A DNA stretch of 64,000 nucleotides from positions 1 to 64,000 of the forward strand of contig JAZTXK010000002.1 of NCBI GenBank assembly GCA_045636385.1. The letters run 5' to 3'. The DNA is from CAG-390 sp045636385 (GTDB lineage: Bacteria > Bacillota > Clostridia > Oscillospirales > CAG-272). The stretch's first letter is position 1. Every line of letters starts with the position of its first letter. Below, one piece after another: positions 7,896 through 16,364 of this stretch. Position numbers and translations under genes: made by a program. The notes below the pieces were generated by a model. It had not been told where the DNA came from. It saw only the letters and a list, made by a program, of their open reading frames with translations, and did no database searches.

Positions 7896-8207
7896 TTAGA
7901 GGGTAACCTGAATGTCAACGCCTGCGGGGAGCTCAATGTTCATAAGCTCTTCGGTGAGTTTCTTGGAAGGCTTCTTGATATCAATGAGTCTCTTGTGGTT
8001 GCGAAGCTCAAACTGCTCTCTGGAGTCCTTATATTTGTGGACTGCGCGGAGAATGGTTACGATCTCCTTCTCGGTGGGAAGCGGAATGGGACCCGAAACC
8101 TCGGCGCCGTTGCGCTTAGCAACTTCGACGATCTTTGCGGCTGCTGCATCAACGAGTGTGTGATCATAGCTCTTAAGCTTGACTCTGAGCTGTTCCTTAA
8201 CTGCCAT
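7896..8207 (-). CDS. rpsJ: 30S ribosomal protein S10
   Basis: First gene of the operon. S10 is a 30S head protein that also works in transcription antitermination with NusB. The start is set at 8207 (MAVKEQLRVKLKSYDH) because AAGGAGG lies 9-10 nt upstream and the product is then 103 residues, the family length; an in-frame upstream extension is not homologous. The signature GPIPLPTEKEIVTILRAVHK is present. Confidence 0.97.
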   Translation of the reverse strand: MAVKEQLRVKLKSYDHTLVDAAAAKIVEVAKRNGAEVSGPIPLPTEKEIVTILRAVHKYKDSREQFELRNHKRLIDIKKPSKKLTEELMNIELPAGVDIQVTL

Positions 8208-8563
8208 CTTGTGTTTTCCTCCTTGTTTTTTCTCTCGCGTGCGTGCGAATATAATAAAATGTAGCCATTTGCGCATCGCGTTCGAAAAGTTAGGAGCGGA
8301 TTTTGTTATGCACCGTTCCGTGCGTTTCGTTTTGCAGCCATACAAAAGCCGAAACCCGCCACTCGCCGCCGTCACGCAAGCACGGCGCGACGCGAATTCC
8401 GGATCGTACGGCTACAAAGCCGTCGTCACGAAGTAACCTTTGAACCGAGGTTACCCGATGCCTGACATAGCCCACGCGCCCGATCAAATCGGACTTCTCC
8501 ACGAAAATTACCCGCATGTTCTTGCGGCAACCTTTCGCTTCAACGCATACTTCGCACATCAAG
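8208..8563 (-). promoter_or_regulatory. Long structured 5' leader of the S10 operon
   Basis: About 355 nt separate the predicted transcription start (near 8564) from rpsJ. The minus-strand RNA contains several good stems: 7 bp at 8433-8454, 6 bp with a UUGU loop at 8408-8423, and a 5-bp stem at 8368-8386. An open frame runs through it but has no clear ribosome-binding site or family. The region most likely acts as RNA, possibly for ribosomal-protein feedback. Confidence 0.55.
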
Positions 8564-8570
8564 CCTCAAT

Positions 8571-8599
8571 ATTATACTATATTTTTGTCTCAAATACAA
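8571..8599 (-). promoter_or_regulatory. Promoter of the S10 operon
   Basis: Minus-strand -35 TTGTAT (8594-8599), a 17-bp spacer and a perfect -10 TATAAT (8571-8576). It lies in an A+T-rich stretch just upstream of the structured leader. Confidence 0.75.
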
Positions 8600-8675
8600 T
8601 AGTCAAAAAGTAAAAGTTTCACATATTTAACCCGTTGTTTTTATACATATTATACAATTAGTGCATAAAATTAGC

Positions 8676-8716
8676 CAAAAAACCGCCTCCGCACGGGTCG
8701 CGGAGGCCTGTTTTTT
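8676..8716 (-). terminator. Rho-independent terminator after the WYL-type gene
   Basis: An 8-bp perfect stem GCCTCCGC/GCGGAGGC (8685-8692 with 8700-8707) is flanked by A6 on the left and T6 on the right, so it can work in both directions. On the minus strand it ends transcription of the gene at 8771 before the S10 promoter. Confidence 0.85.
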
Positions 8717-8770
8717 CATCATTTTTGTCAAAAATGCATAAACGCAGATGTTTTTACAGTTCCGATGTTA

Positions 8771-9340
8771 TTATTGAGCTTCTTCCGACGCCTCTTCAGA
8801 GTTCGCGGCACGAAGCTTATCGAGTGATTCACAAAAATCCCTGCGAAGCCAATCGGGCTCGATAATTCTGATATCTGCGTCTGCCGCAATGAGCGCGCCG
8901 AAGAACACTCTGATATTCTGGAACTCGCACACATACTTGCCCTTCGTACCAACTCGCTTCGTCACGAACGGGGCAAGCTCAAGTGCGGAGAGCTTATCGG
9001 GAATATACAAGAGCGCGGAATACGGAATACCGATCTGCGTCGATTCTCCGTCAACGCCGCCGTAAATGTCGGCAAGCGCAACGATATTCGATATATCGCG
9101 CGGATCTTCAATCCTGATAGAATCCGGCAGAGAAAAATCGTCGGTATAATAGTAACCTTGACGCGATCGGTCGAATTCGATCGGCGCACCGATTTTGCGG
9201 CGAAGGTAGTCGCAGTCGCGCTGTGCCTGACGGTGCGAAATACCAAAGCGCTCGGAAAGTCGCATCGCATTCGGATAATATCCATCCTTTATTCTCTTGT
9301 GAAGCCAAACAATTCTTTCTACGGCAAAATCAACGGACAT
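8771..9340 (-). CDS. Short WYL-type helix-turn-helix transcriptional regulator
   Basis: Residues 1-60 form a winged HTH of the DeoR/HTH_11 kind (RLSERFGISHRQAQRDCDYLRRKIGAP is split across the recognition helix), followed by IEFDRSRQGYYYTDDFSLP, typical of YafY/WYL regulators. The end (DADIRIIEPDWLRRDF) matches the WYL C-terminal extension. At 189 residues it is much shorter than the usual 300-330, and the central WYL core seems reduced, so ligand sensing may differ. GGAG 8 nt before the ATG supports the start. The membrane protein gene ends 68 bp upstream on the same strand. Confidence 0.75.
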   Translation of the reverse strand: MSVDFAVERIVWLHKRIKDGYYPNAMRLSERFGISHRQAQRDCDYLRRKIGAPIEFDRSRQGYYYTDDFSLPDSIRIEDPRDISNIVALADIYGGVDGESTQIGIPYSALLYIPDKLSALELAPFVTKRVGTKGKYVCEFQNIRVFFGALIAADADIRIIEPDWLRRDFCESLDKLRAANSEEASEEAQ

Positions 9341-9408
9341 AGGAGTCTCTCCAATTCTCTTCCGCCCGATAATCCGAGCGAAACATATTATATATAATAA
9401 GGAAGCAA

Positions 9409-10353
9409 TTATTCAGAAATCTCCGAAGCCTCAGCCTCTTCTTCGATCTTTGGTTCGGTCATCAACTCGGAGTCCTTAACAAACGAAGCTACGCGAGTGA
9501 GGGCGTAGATACCAACAGTAAGACAGAAGAAAGCTTCAATGCAAAACGCACCCTTTGAGGTTCTGCCGGTAAAGAATCCTACCATCTCGGATGCACCGCA
9601 CGCAATTCCGAGCAGGATCGCAACGCTACCGCTGACGAAGAATCTGCGGGGACGAGGATGCTTTTCCGAAACAAAGAAACGCATCTCGCAAAGGAAATAA
9701 ATCATAATGGTGATCAGCGCAATCTGGAGCAAAAGCTTAGAAGGATGATTCATCTGAACTTCCATATCGAAGTAAACAACGGCAATACCCGAAAGTGCTC
9801 TCAATACAGGGAAAAATCCGAGAGCAGCGACGACGGCGGGCTTGGTGTTCTTTGAAGAACGAATGAAAAACCATACCGCAGCCAGAAGTGCCGAAAGCGC
9901 ACCAAAGATCTCGATAATCGCCGTAGCTCTGAGCAGATAGGAATTGTCCGCACGTAAGCCCTTCTTAAATATATAAGCGTAATACTCAAATCGTTCCTCG
10001 CCGATCATAACGTAGATCTTGTAAATAAAATCCGCCACCAGAACGAATCCTGCGAAGATCGATGCAAAATAAACGGAATTGGGAGATGAGTCTAACGTTT
10101 TGGGAAGCACCGCATTCTTATTAATGAAGAAAAATCCCGAAAGCGCATACGCAACGGAGATCACGAGAAGCCAATTGGTTGCGGTAGGTAAAAGAGAGCC
10201 GTTAAAATATCCGACGTCCGAATCAAAGGAAGTAATAAAAGCAACCGATCGCCACACGGCGGCAACCAATGCAAATATACTGCAAATCCGGAAACTGCTC
10301 TTCATATTATTAACAGCCGCCCCCTCGGAGCGATCAATGATAATTTTTGTCAT
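9409..10353 (-). CDS. Predicted multi-spanning membrane protein of unknown function
   Basis: The 314-residue product has about eight hydrophobic segments, for example SIFALVAAVWRSVAFI near the N-terminus and SVAILLGIACGASEMVGFF near residue 255. It ends in an acidic cytoplasmic tail (EPKIEEEAEASE). The start at 10353 (MTKIIIDRSEG) is chosen over an upstream TTG because GAAAGG lies 7 nt before it. No catalytic or transport motif was recognised. A TATAAT-like box lies about 30 bp upstream (10383-10388). Confidence 0.7.
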   Translation of the reverse strand: MTKIIIDRSEGAAVNNMKSSFRICSIFALVAAVWRSVAFITSFDSDVGYFNGSLLPTATNWLLVISVAYALSGFFFINKNAVLPKTLDSSPNSVYFASIFAGFVLVADFIYKIYVMIGEERFEYYAYIFKKGLRADNSYLLRATAIIEIFGALSALLAAVWFFIRSSKNTKPAVVAALGFFPVLRALSGIAVVYFDMEVQMNHPSKLLLQIALITIMIYFLCEMRFFVSEKHPRPRRFFVSGSVAILLGIACGASEMVGFFTGRTSKGAFCIEAFFCLTVGIYALTRVASFVKDSELMTEPKIEEEAEASEISE

Positions 10354-10502
10354 TTCAATGCCTTTCAAACGATATTTAGATTATTATACACCTCAAATAT
10401 GAACTTGATGTAAACAACCGCGCATCAAACACCATAAAATAACATCTTTTTCGCCGATAATAAAATATTTTTGAGATTTATCAACTTTTTTTCAAAAAGG
10501 TA

Positions 10503-10531
10503 TTGACAAAACGAATTACTTGTGGTATAAT
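10503..10531 (+). promoter_or_regulatory. Perfect sigma-A promoter for rplJ-rplL
   Basis: TTGACA (10503-10508), a 17-bp spacer and TATAAT (10526-10531), both hexamers perfect. It starts transcription just before the L10 leader. The rest of the gap, 10354-10502, is A+T-rich with nothing else recognised. Confidence 0.93.
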
Positions 10532-10540
10532 ATATCCCGT

Positions 10541-10690
10541 TATCCAAAGACAGCAGGTTCCCGTAAAAGCGCATGCCATCCTGCCGAGGAAGAATCAAAT
10601 AGTTTTATTTGTGTCCTTTCTCTCTGTGCGCGCGCATTTCGGGAGTAAGGATATTTTTTTACGAACACAAACCATTAGGAGGTTAAACAC
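10541..10690 (+). promoter_or_regulatory. Ribosomal protein L10 leader RNA
   Basis: The leader contains the L10-binding core AAAGACAGCAGG (from 10546) paired with CCTGCCGAGGA (from 10570), as in the Rfam L10 leader family. Free L10/L12 complex binds this element and lowers expression of rplJ-rplL. A terminator hairpin follows inside the leader. Confidence 0.88.
10614..10660 (+). terminator. Attenuator terminator within the L10 leader
   Basis: TCCTTTCTCTC (10614) pairs with GGGAGTAAGGA (10641-10651), with one mismatch and one wobble, and is followed by TATTTTTTT (10652-10660). Its position between the L10-binding core and rplJ suggests premature termination when L10 is in excess. Confidence 0.7.
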
Positions 10691-11221
10691 ATGCCCAGCA
10701 AAGCTATACTTGAGCAGAAGCAGCAGGTTGTCTCCGAGCTTTCCGAGAAGATTCGCAACTCGGTTTCCGGTGTAGTTGTTAACTACCAGGGAATCACCGT
10801 TGAGGACGATACCAAACTCCGTAAGGAACTCCGCGAAGCAGGCGTTTCCTATCAGGTAGTTAAGAACACCCTCACCGGCAGAGCATGCGAAGAGTGCGGC
10901 TACGGTGATATCAAGCAGTATCTCTCCGGTATGACCGCTATCGCAGTCAGCCCCGAAGATGCAGTAGCTCCCGCTAAGATCCTCAAGCAGTATGCTGACA
11001 AGATCGAGTCCTTCACTCTCCTTGCAGGTTACTGTGACGGCGAAGTTATCGACGCCGCAGCAGTTGAAAGACTTGCTACCATTCCTTCGAAGGAAACTCT
11101 CATTGCACAGTTGCTCGCTTGCATCCAGTCTCCCCTTACCAAATTCGTCTATGTTCTTGACCAGGTTGCCAAGAAGGACGAGCAGCCCGCTGAGGCTGCA
11201 GAAGCTCCCGCAGAGGCGTAA
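10691..11221 (+). CDS. rplJ: 50S ribosomal protein L10
   Basis: L10 anchors the L7/L12 dimers to the ribosomal stalk. The 176-residue product starts MPSKAILEQKQQVVSELSEK and contains GVVVNYQGITVEDDTKLRKELR. The C-terminal helix that binds L12 ends in an Ala/Glu-rich tail (EQPAEAAEAPAEA). AGGAGG sits just before the ATG. rplL follows after 45 bp. Confidence 0.97.
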   Translation: MPSKAILEQKQQVVSELSEKIRNSVSGVVVNYQGITVEDDTKLRKELREAGVSYQVVKNTLTGRACEECGYGDIKQYLSGMTAIAVSPEDAVAPAKILKQYADKIESFTLLAGYCDGEVIDAAAVERLATIPSKETLIAQLLACIQSPLTKFVYVLDQVAKKDEQPAEAAEAPAEA

Positions 11222-11266
11222 AGCTCTCGCGGCATAACATTTAAATATTCCAGGAGGTCATTTAAA

Positions 11267-11647
11267 ATGGCAAACGAAAAGATTACCGCTATCCTTGAAT
11301 CCATCAAGGCACTTACCGTTCTTGAGCTCTCCGAGCTCGTATCTGCATGTGAGGAAGAGTTCGGCGTATCCGCTGCTAACGTTTCCGCAGGTGCAGCTGC
11401 AGGTGCAGCTCCCGCTGCAGCAGCAGTTGAAGAGAAGACCGAGTTCGACGTAGTTCTCGCATCCTTCGGCGCTAACAAGCTTGGCGTTATCAAGGCAGTT
11501 CGTGAGATCACCGGTCTCGGACTTAAGGAAGCTAAGGAGCTCGTTGAGGGCGCTCCCAAGACCCTTAAGGAAGGCGTTGCTAAGGAAGAAGCTGAGTCCA
11601 TCAAGGCTGCTCTTACCGAGGCTGGCGCTACCGTTGAGATTAAGTAA
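11267..11647 (+). CDS. rplL: 50S ribosomal protein L7/L12
   Basis: L7/L12 recruits translational GTPases to the ribosome. The 126-residue product has the N-terminal dimerisation domain (KITAILESIKALTVLELSEL), an Ala/Gly hinge (about residues 40-56) and the factor-binding C-terminal domain (GLGLKEAKELVEGAPKTLKE). CAGGAGG precedes the ATG. A strong terminator ends the operon. Confidence 0.98.
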   Translation: MANEKITAILESIKALTVLELSELVSACEEEFGVSAANVSAGAAAGAAPAAAAVEEKTEFDVVLASFGANKLGVIKAVREITGLGLKEAKELVEGAPKTLKEGVAKEEAESIKAALTEAGATVEIK

Positions 11648-11692
11648 TTTAATCCCACATATCTTTTGCACATCCGAAAATCCTTGCTGTGC

Positions 11693-11724
11693 AAAAAACC
11701 GATGCGGAAACGCATCGGTTTTTT
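11693..11724. terminator. Bidirectional terminator between rplL and manA
   Basis: An 8-bp perfect stem CCGATGCG/CGCATCGG closed by a GAAA tetraloop (11699-11718) has T6 on the right and A6 on the left. It serves the convergent rplL (plus) and manA (minus) transcripts. Confidence 0.92.
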
Positions 11725-11727
11725 GTT

Positions 11728-12627
11728 TTATATAGTGGTTTTAATAAGTTCAGCATTTCCGCGAAGAGTATACTTCTCTTCTCCCGCAGGAATAAAGATC
11801 GAATCTCTTTCTTCGACAGGAATTTCGAAATCGTCCACAGATATGCTTCCGTTTCCCTTAACGACTGTCAGAGAAACAAACTTTTCGGAGATCGCCTCGA
11901 TAAGCATTTCACCTTCAATTGCTATAAGCTCGGATTTGAAGTACTCGCAATCGGCAAGAATATTGTTTTTGGCAGAATCTTGATTCGGTAACTTCTTGAG
12001 CGAAGCCGCGGCTTGCTTCAAATGCAGCTCACGCGGTCTGCCGTAATCATAGATACGATACGTAGTATCACAATTCTGCTGTATCTCGCAGATATAAATA
12101 CCTCCGCCGATCGCGTGCGGAGTTCCGCCCGGGATAAAATAACAATCTCCCGCTTTTACAGGGACTTTATTGAGGTGCGGTGTCGGATCAGCACCCGAAA
12201 GTATCAAGTCCTTAACCTCGCCCTCGGAATACTCATCCTTGATGCCGAAATAAATATAGGAATTCGGCTCGGCATCTATGATGTACCACATCTCGGTCTT
12301 GCCGCATTCCTCACCGAGTATTTCGGCTGCCTCGTCATCGGGATGAACCTGAATCGACAAGGATTCTTTAGAATCAATGAATTTTATAAGCAGAGGGAAC
12401 TTGTCCTTCGGGCATTCGCTTCCGAGAAATTCGGGATGTGCCATCAAAACAGAATCAAGACCCATTCCCGCAAACTCACCGTTCGCGATAATATTGTTAT
12501 CCCCATCTCGAACCGAAAGAGTCCAATGCTCTCCTATCGGAGGCTCTGCGCCGAGGGCGGAGAGTCGCTCTCCGCCCCAAATGCGCGATTTTGCAATCGG
12601 TATTAAAATAATAGGATATTTCATCAT
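11728..12627 (-). CDS. manA: Mannose-6-phosphate isomerase, class I
   Basis: Interconverts mannose 6-phosphate and fructose 6-phosphate in the cytoplasm. The short bacterial class I form (299 residues) has the cupin zinc ligands Gln93 and His95 (QVHPDDEA), Glu112 (GKTEMWY) and His171 (PGGTPHAIG), and the active-site segment QQNCDTTYRIYDYGR. It overlaps the stop of the large upstream PHP gene by 4 bp (ATGA), so the two are translationally coupled. Confidence 0.93.
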   Translation of the reverse strand: MMKYPIILIPIAKSRIWGGERLSALGAEPPIGEHWTLSVRDGDNNIIANGEFAGMGLDSVLMAHPEFLGSECPKDKFPLLIKFIDSKESLSIQVHPDDEAAEILGEECGKTEMWYIIDAEPNSYIYFGIKDEYSEGEVKDLILSGADPTPHLNKVPVKAGDCYFIPGGTPHAIGGGIYICEIQQNCDTTYRIYDYGRPRELHLKQAAASLKKLPNQDSAKNNILADCEYFKSELIAIEGEMLIEAISEKFVSLTVVKGNGSISVDDFEIPVEERDSIFIPAGEEKYTLRGNAELIKTTI

Positions 12628-15600
12628 TTATTCTTCTTAGAAATCGCCTTTGTTATTGCGGCTGCGGCAAACGCGGCGAGTGCGGCGCTTCCTGCGGCAA
12701 TCGCGCCCGCTTCAACCGAGGTATACTTGATCTGTGCCTTATGCTTTGCGCGCTTAGCATCCTTCTTCGATTGCTTCTTCGCGCTCTTGATCTCCTTGGT
12801 GGTGGGTTCAACAATCTTGCGCGCACCGAGCTGTTTGTAGTTAACGGTACCCGGAGTAGGATTGCCCTTTCCGCTGAATTCGGCAAGAGGTGACATATCG
12901 CAGTCAAAGTGATATTTATAAGCCTCGCCTGCCTCCGCGGTTTGTCCGTAACGATCACCCATATTCCATGTTACGCGGGAAATTACTTCTCCACCGACTA
13001 TAAGGTCAAGACGTCTGCCCGCGGTCGATCTCGAGGTGATGGGCTTGTCACAGATAAAGAGATCTTCATCCTCAACAAGATTGGTTCCGTACCGGCGGTT
13101 AAAATCTCCCGCCGTGAGTGCTGCATTTTCGGGCTTGCGGTACCAGATAACCGTCGCACTTCTCGCCGCGATCTTCACACCGTCAGCGCTCCAGATATTT
13201 TCATCCTTCGGAGGCTTGCCGGTGGTGGTCCAGAGAGCAAGCTTTGTATCTTTGAGCGTAATATCGTTACCCGAATTATTGCAGAGAGTAACGTAAGGAT
13301 AGGGATTTTCGATCGTTTCGCCGTCGCGTTCGATCGCACCCGAAGCGCAAAGCACCTCGGTGATGCTGATGGGCGAAAGGAGAATATAAGATGTCGCCTT
13401 GCGTACCTTCTTATCCGAAACAGCCGTGATAACCGCGCTGACGCGACGGTTCTTGGAGATTTCGGGAAGCTGGCGCGTCACGCTGATATGTCTGCCGGGC
13501 TTGAGCTTACCGACGCAGACCTTCGCGTAAGGAACAGCATCGCGGAGCGAGAATCCTTCGATACCCGTCAGATAGAAATCGATTCTGACCTCATCCATAG
13601 TCGTTTCTGTCGGATTCTCTACCTTGATGGTAACCGCAGAGCTTTCGTGCTTGTCGTAAGACGCAGAATGGATCATCGAAAGCACCTTCGGCTCCTGTCT
13701 GTTCTCTATCCACACGGGTGCGGTGACCGAATACTGCATTCCGTTCGAAACACGAACGTAATAATAGTCAAATTCTACGGGAAGAGTGATATTCCATTCG
13801 TAGCTTTGTTTCGCACCGACAAATTTCTGTGCTACGAGGATATTATCCTCACCGATGATCTCAATGCGTCCGATACCGTTTTCATTTTCGGTAGTTATCT
13901 TAACGGAAACTTTGAGCTCGGAGGGATTGTTCAATCTTGCACCCATCCACTCTCCGTTGATCTTATAGAAGATCTTCATCGTGGGATCGGCACTCGAATA
14001 AACGCGGCGGGCGCGGAAGGCTTCCATCATATTCTCGCGTGTAAGCGCAGGCGCGAGGACTCCCGTAATGTAGGGAGAAGCAACCGTCCAGTTGGGTGCG
14101 TGGTTATCCTCATTGAACGAGGGCGCAACGTGCCAACCGCGGGAAAGCAGAAGGGCATATTGCAGATCGTATCCTCTGCCCTTGATCTCGGCAAGAGCCA
14201 TCTGTCTGTCCGCCTCGGGGGTCCAGAAGCCGTAATCCTCAAAGTCGCCCCAAGCCTGACCGGGATGATTAAACATACCGACAGCATCGGGCTCGCCCTC
14301 AAGCCACTTGAAAAGATCGGGCATTCCAACGCCGTGTATATCGGAAACCACCTTTTCACTTCCGATAATATTCATGTGTCCCCAATAACCGCAGGTATTG
14401 TTCCAGGTCATCTCCCAGCCGTAAAGCGCGGCAAATCTTCCGGGGCGATCAAGCGAATTGGCGGTAGCCTTCTGAGCGTCGTAAATTTCCTGAGTGAAAT
14501 AATGAGAATGCTCGGTTACCGAGAAGAAATCGGCACCGTTATCGTATGCGAACTCGATAGCGTCGCGGCAAAGTCCGTTTCCGTCTGATTCACCCGTGTG
14601 AGCGTGTATCTCTCCGAAATATGCGGAAAGATCGGTCATATCCGAAACGGTGAAGTTGACGGTTCTGGTCGTGCGGTTGCCAAGCCCGTCCTTGAGACGG
14701 ATAGTGAGAGTATGATCACCGCATTCGAGCGGCTTTTTCGGCTCGTATTCGAGATAGTTTGCTGTAAAGGTTGCATCGTTAGTAACGTCCTTGCCGTCGA
14801 GCTTCAGATAGCAATCCTTAATGCGGATACCCGCGGGATCGGTGTATTTAGCCTTAATAACGATCGGCTTTCTGCCATCGTATGCATAACCGCGCGAGGG
14901 AACCATCGAAATAATGCGAGGACCTCGGTTATCATATACGGGAACGCAAATAGGAAGTAAATTTCCAAGACGAACGATACGCGCACCGTCCCACACGTTG
15001 ATCGAATATTCAAGCTCGGAGAGTTCTTCAAACACCTCTTCGGGTATGCGCGCGCGGTAAACGCCGTCGTGCTCCTCGCGAGCCAAATATTCTGCTTTTT
15101 CTCCATTCGGTAGCGTTACCATAACCGATGTGATTCCGGCGTCGCAGTCAGGATCAGCGGGCAAAACAGCAAACTCAATCGTTCCGCAATAATCTCCGTG
15201 ATAAGCCTCGTTAATGGGCGAAAGCGGAAGAATTGCGGGCAGAGGCGCGGTTACATCGCATTTTGCAGATTGCATATAAGCGGGATAACCCGGAGTTGCA
15301 AGCTCGGCGTGCGAAAGGTTGATAGCGCGGCTCGGCTCCTTAGGATCAAACGTCCAATAAGACGAACGATGCACGGGAGTGTCCCACTCAGCATAGCAAT
15401 CGCTGTAAACGAGAGTGAATACCGCATTCGAAGCGTCTCCGCCGCGCGGGGTGATCACAATCGTAGTTGCATCGTGCGCACAGGGTAGTGCGCAAATGCC
15501 GTCGATATGCTTGCGCTTTCCCGTTGCCTCGTCAATTTCAGTGAGATCGATCGGGAATACTCTAACTTTTGACTCATCAATAGGTTCTTTTGTATATAGA

Positions 15601-16253
15601 TATGCGGAATTGATCTGCGCGATAAAGTCCTCTTTAGTCAGACAGTTGACTTCAGGGGCGTAGTTTTTAAGAGTGATCGGCCAGTAAGCAACGCTTTCGC
15701 CCGCGCCGAGTATATTAACGCCCGCCTCTCTTGAAAGAGGAAGTCTACCCTTGGGTTCACCCGCAGGCTCTCGGGCGGGAGAATAGATCAAAGCCTCGTA
15801 ATCATAAAGATCTACGTCCTTATCGGTCGGATTGAAGAGCTCAACGTAGCAAGTGAATTCCTTACCCTTCGGTCTGCCGAAAATCTCCGTAATGGCAAGT
15901 GGGGGGAGTGCGGGGAGATCGGTGGGATTAATGATCCTGCAAACGTATGGCGGAAGTTTGCTCTTATCCTCTCCCTCGGCATAAATTCTATATGCAAGCA
16001 GATCGCCCTTAATAGTTGATGCTGGGATATCGGCGCGGTAGATCACGAACGCCACACCCTTGCGCTCGTATCTGTCAACGGGATAAAGATAATATTCCTT
16101 CTCCCCGTCTATTTTAAAGCAAAGCTTTTCCGGTGCGTTTTCACCGAAAACTCGGTAAGCGGCGGATATCGAAAAAGGCGAGCCCGACATCACAAATTCG
16201 GGTGCCGCGTGAAGCACCTCGGGCAAGCTTCTATTGAATCTTTTGGTCTTCAT
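12624..16253 (-). CDS. Large PHP-domain protein with flanking lamin-tail-like and Ig-like domains
   Basis: The product has 1209 residues. Residues about 115-330 resemble a lamin-tail domain (LAITEIFGRPKG...YVELFNPTDKDVDLYDY). Two Ig/FN3-like segments follow (about 355-430 and 440-538). A PHP metallo-phosphoesterase comes next, with metal ligands in YFGEIHAHTGESDG (His550, His552), TEHSHY (His582, His584), GHMNII and FNHPGQ. A second lamin-tail-like region spans about 985-1140. The end has a Lys-rich stretch and an Ala-rich hydrophobic segment (about 1178-1202) with basic residues after it, like a tail anchor. No N-terminal signal peptide is visible. GGAGG precedes the ATG. Substrate unknown; CehA-like hydrolase is the nearest guess. 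Confidence 0.75.
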   Translation of the reverse strand: MKTKRFNRSLPEVLHAAPEFVMSGSPFSISAAYRVFGENAPEKLCFKIDGEKEYYLYPVDRYERKGVAFVIYRADIPASTIKGDLLAYRIYAEGEDKSKLPPYVCRIINPTDLPALPPLAITEIFGRPKGKEFTCYVELFNPTDKDVDLYDYEALIYSPAREPAGEPKGRLPLSREAGVNILGAGESVAYWPITLKNYAPEVNCLTKEDFIAQINSAYLYTKEPIDESKVRVFPIDLTEIDEATGKRKHIDGICALPCAHDATTIVITPRGGDASNAVFTLVYSDCYAEWDTPVHRSSYWTFDPKEPSRAINLSHAELATPGYPAYMQSAKCDVTAPLPAILPLSPINEAYHGDYCGTIEFAVLPADPDCDAGITSVMVTLPNGEKAEYLAREEHDGVYRARIPEEVFEELSELEYSINVWDGARIVRLGNLLPICVPVYDNRGPRIISMVPSRGYAYDGRKPIVIKAKYTDPAGIRIKDCYLKLDGKDVTNDATFTANYLEYEPKKPLECGDHTLTIRLKDGLGNRTTRTVNFTVSDMTDLSAYFGEIHAHTGESDGNGLCRDAIEFAYDNGADFFSVTEHSHYFTQEIYDAQKATANSLDRPGRFAALYGWEMTWNNTCGYWGHMNIIGSEKVVSDIHGVGMPDLFKWLEGEPDAVGMFNHPGQAWGDFEDYGFWTPEADRQMALAEIKGRGYDLQYALLLSRGWHVAPSFNEDNHAPNWTVASPYITGVLAPALTRENMMEAFRARRVYSSADPTMKIFYKINGEWMGARLNNPSELKVSVKITTENENGIGRIEIIGEDNILVAQKFVGAKQSYEWNITLPVEFDYYYVRVSNGMQYSVTAPVWIENRQEPKVLSMIHSASYDKHESSAVTIKVENPTETTMDEVRIDFYLTGIEGFSLRDAVPYAKVCVGKLKPGRHISVTRQLPEISKNRRVSAVITAVSDKKVRKATSYILLSPISITEVLCASGAIERDGETIENPYPYVTLCNNSGNDITLKDTKLALWTTTGKPPKDENIWSADGVKIAARSATVIWYRKPENAALTAGDFNRRYGTNLVEDEDLFICDKPITSRSTAGRRLDLIVGGEVISRVTWNMGDRYGQTAEAGEAYKYHFDCDMSPLAEFSGKGNPTPGTVNYKQLGARKIVEPTTKEIKSAKKQSKKDAKRAKHKAQIKYTSVEAGAIAAGSAALAAFAAAAITKAISKKNK

Positions 16254-16291
16254 TTCAGTTCCTCCGTCAGAAGCTAAAATTAATCATATAT

Positions 16292-16320
16292 ATTATACCA
16301 TTATTTTTTGTTTTCTGCAA
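16292..16320 (-). promoter_or_regulatory. Promoter of the PHP/lamin-tail-manA operon
   Basis: Minus-strand TTGCAG (16315-16320), a 17-bp spacer and TATAAT (16292-16297), with a TGG extended -10 element directly before it. Confidence 0.78.
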
Positions 16321-16321
16321 T

Positions 16322-16358
16322 AAAAAAGCGGCACTTTTTAAAAAAAGTGCCGACTTTT
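16322..16358 (-). terminator. Terminator after the nucleoside hydrolase
   Basis: An inverted repeat CGGCACTTTTT...AAAAAGTGCCG (16329-16352) with T6 or A6 runs on both sides. It closes the ftsZ-nucleoside hydrolase transcript on the minus strand. Confidence 0.85.
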
Positions 16359-16364
16359 TTGCCA

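Noticed and set aside
8290..8562. A 90-codon open frame inside the S10-operon leader
   Set aside because: It starts TTG or ATG without a ribosome-binding site, has no recognisable protein features, and lies on top of stable RNA stems. I treat the region as RNA leader.
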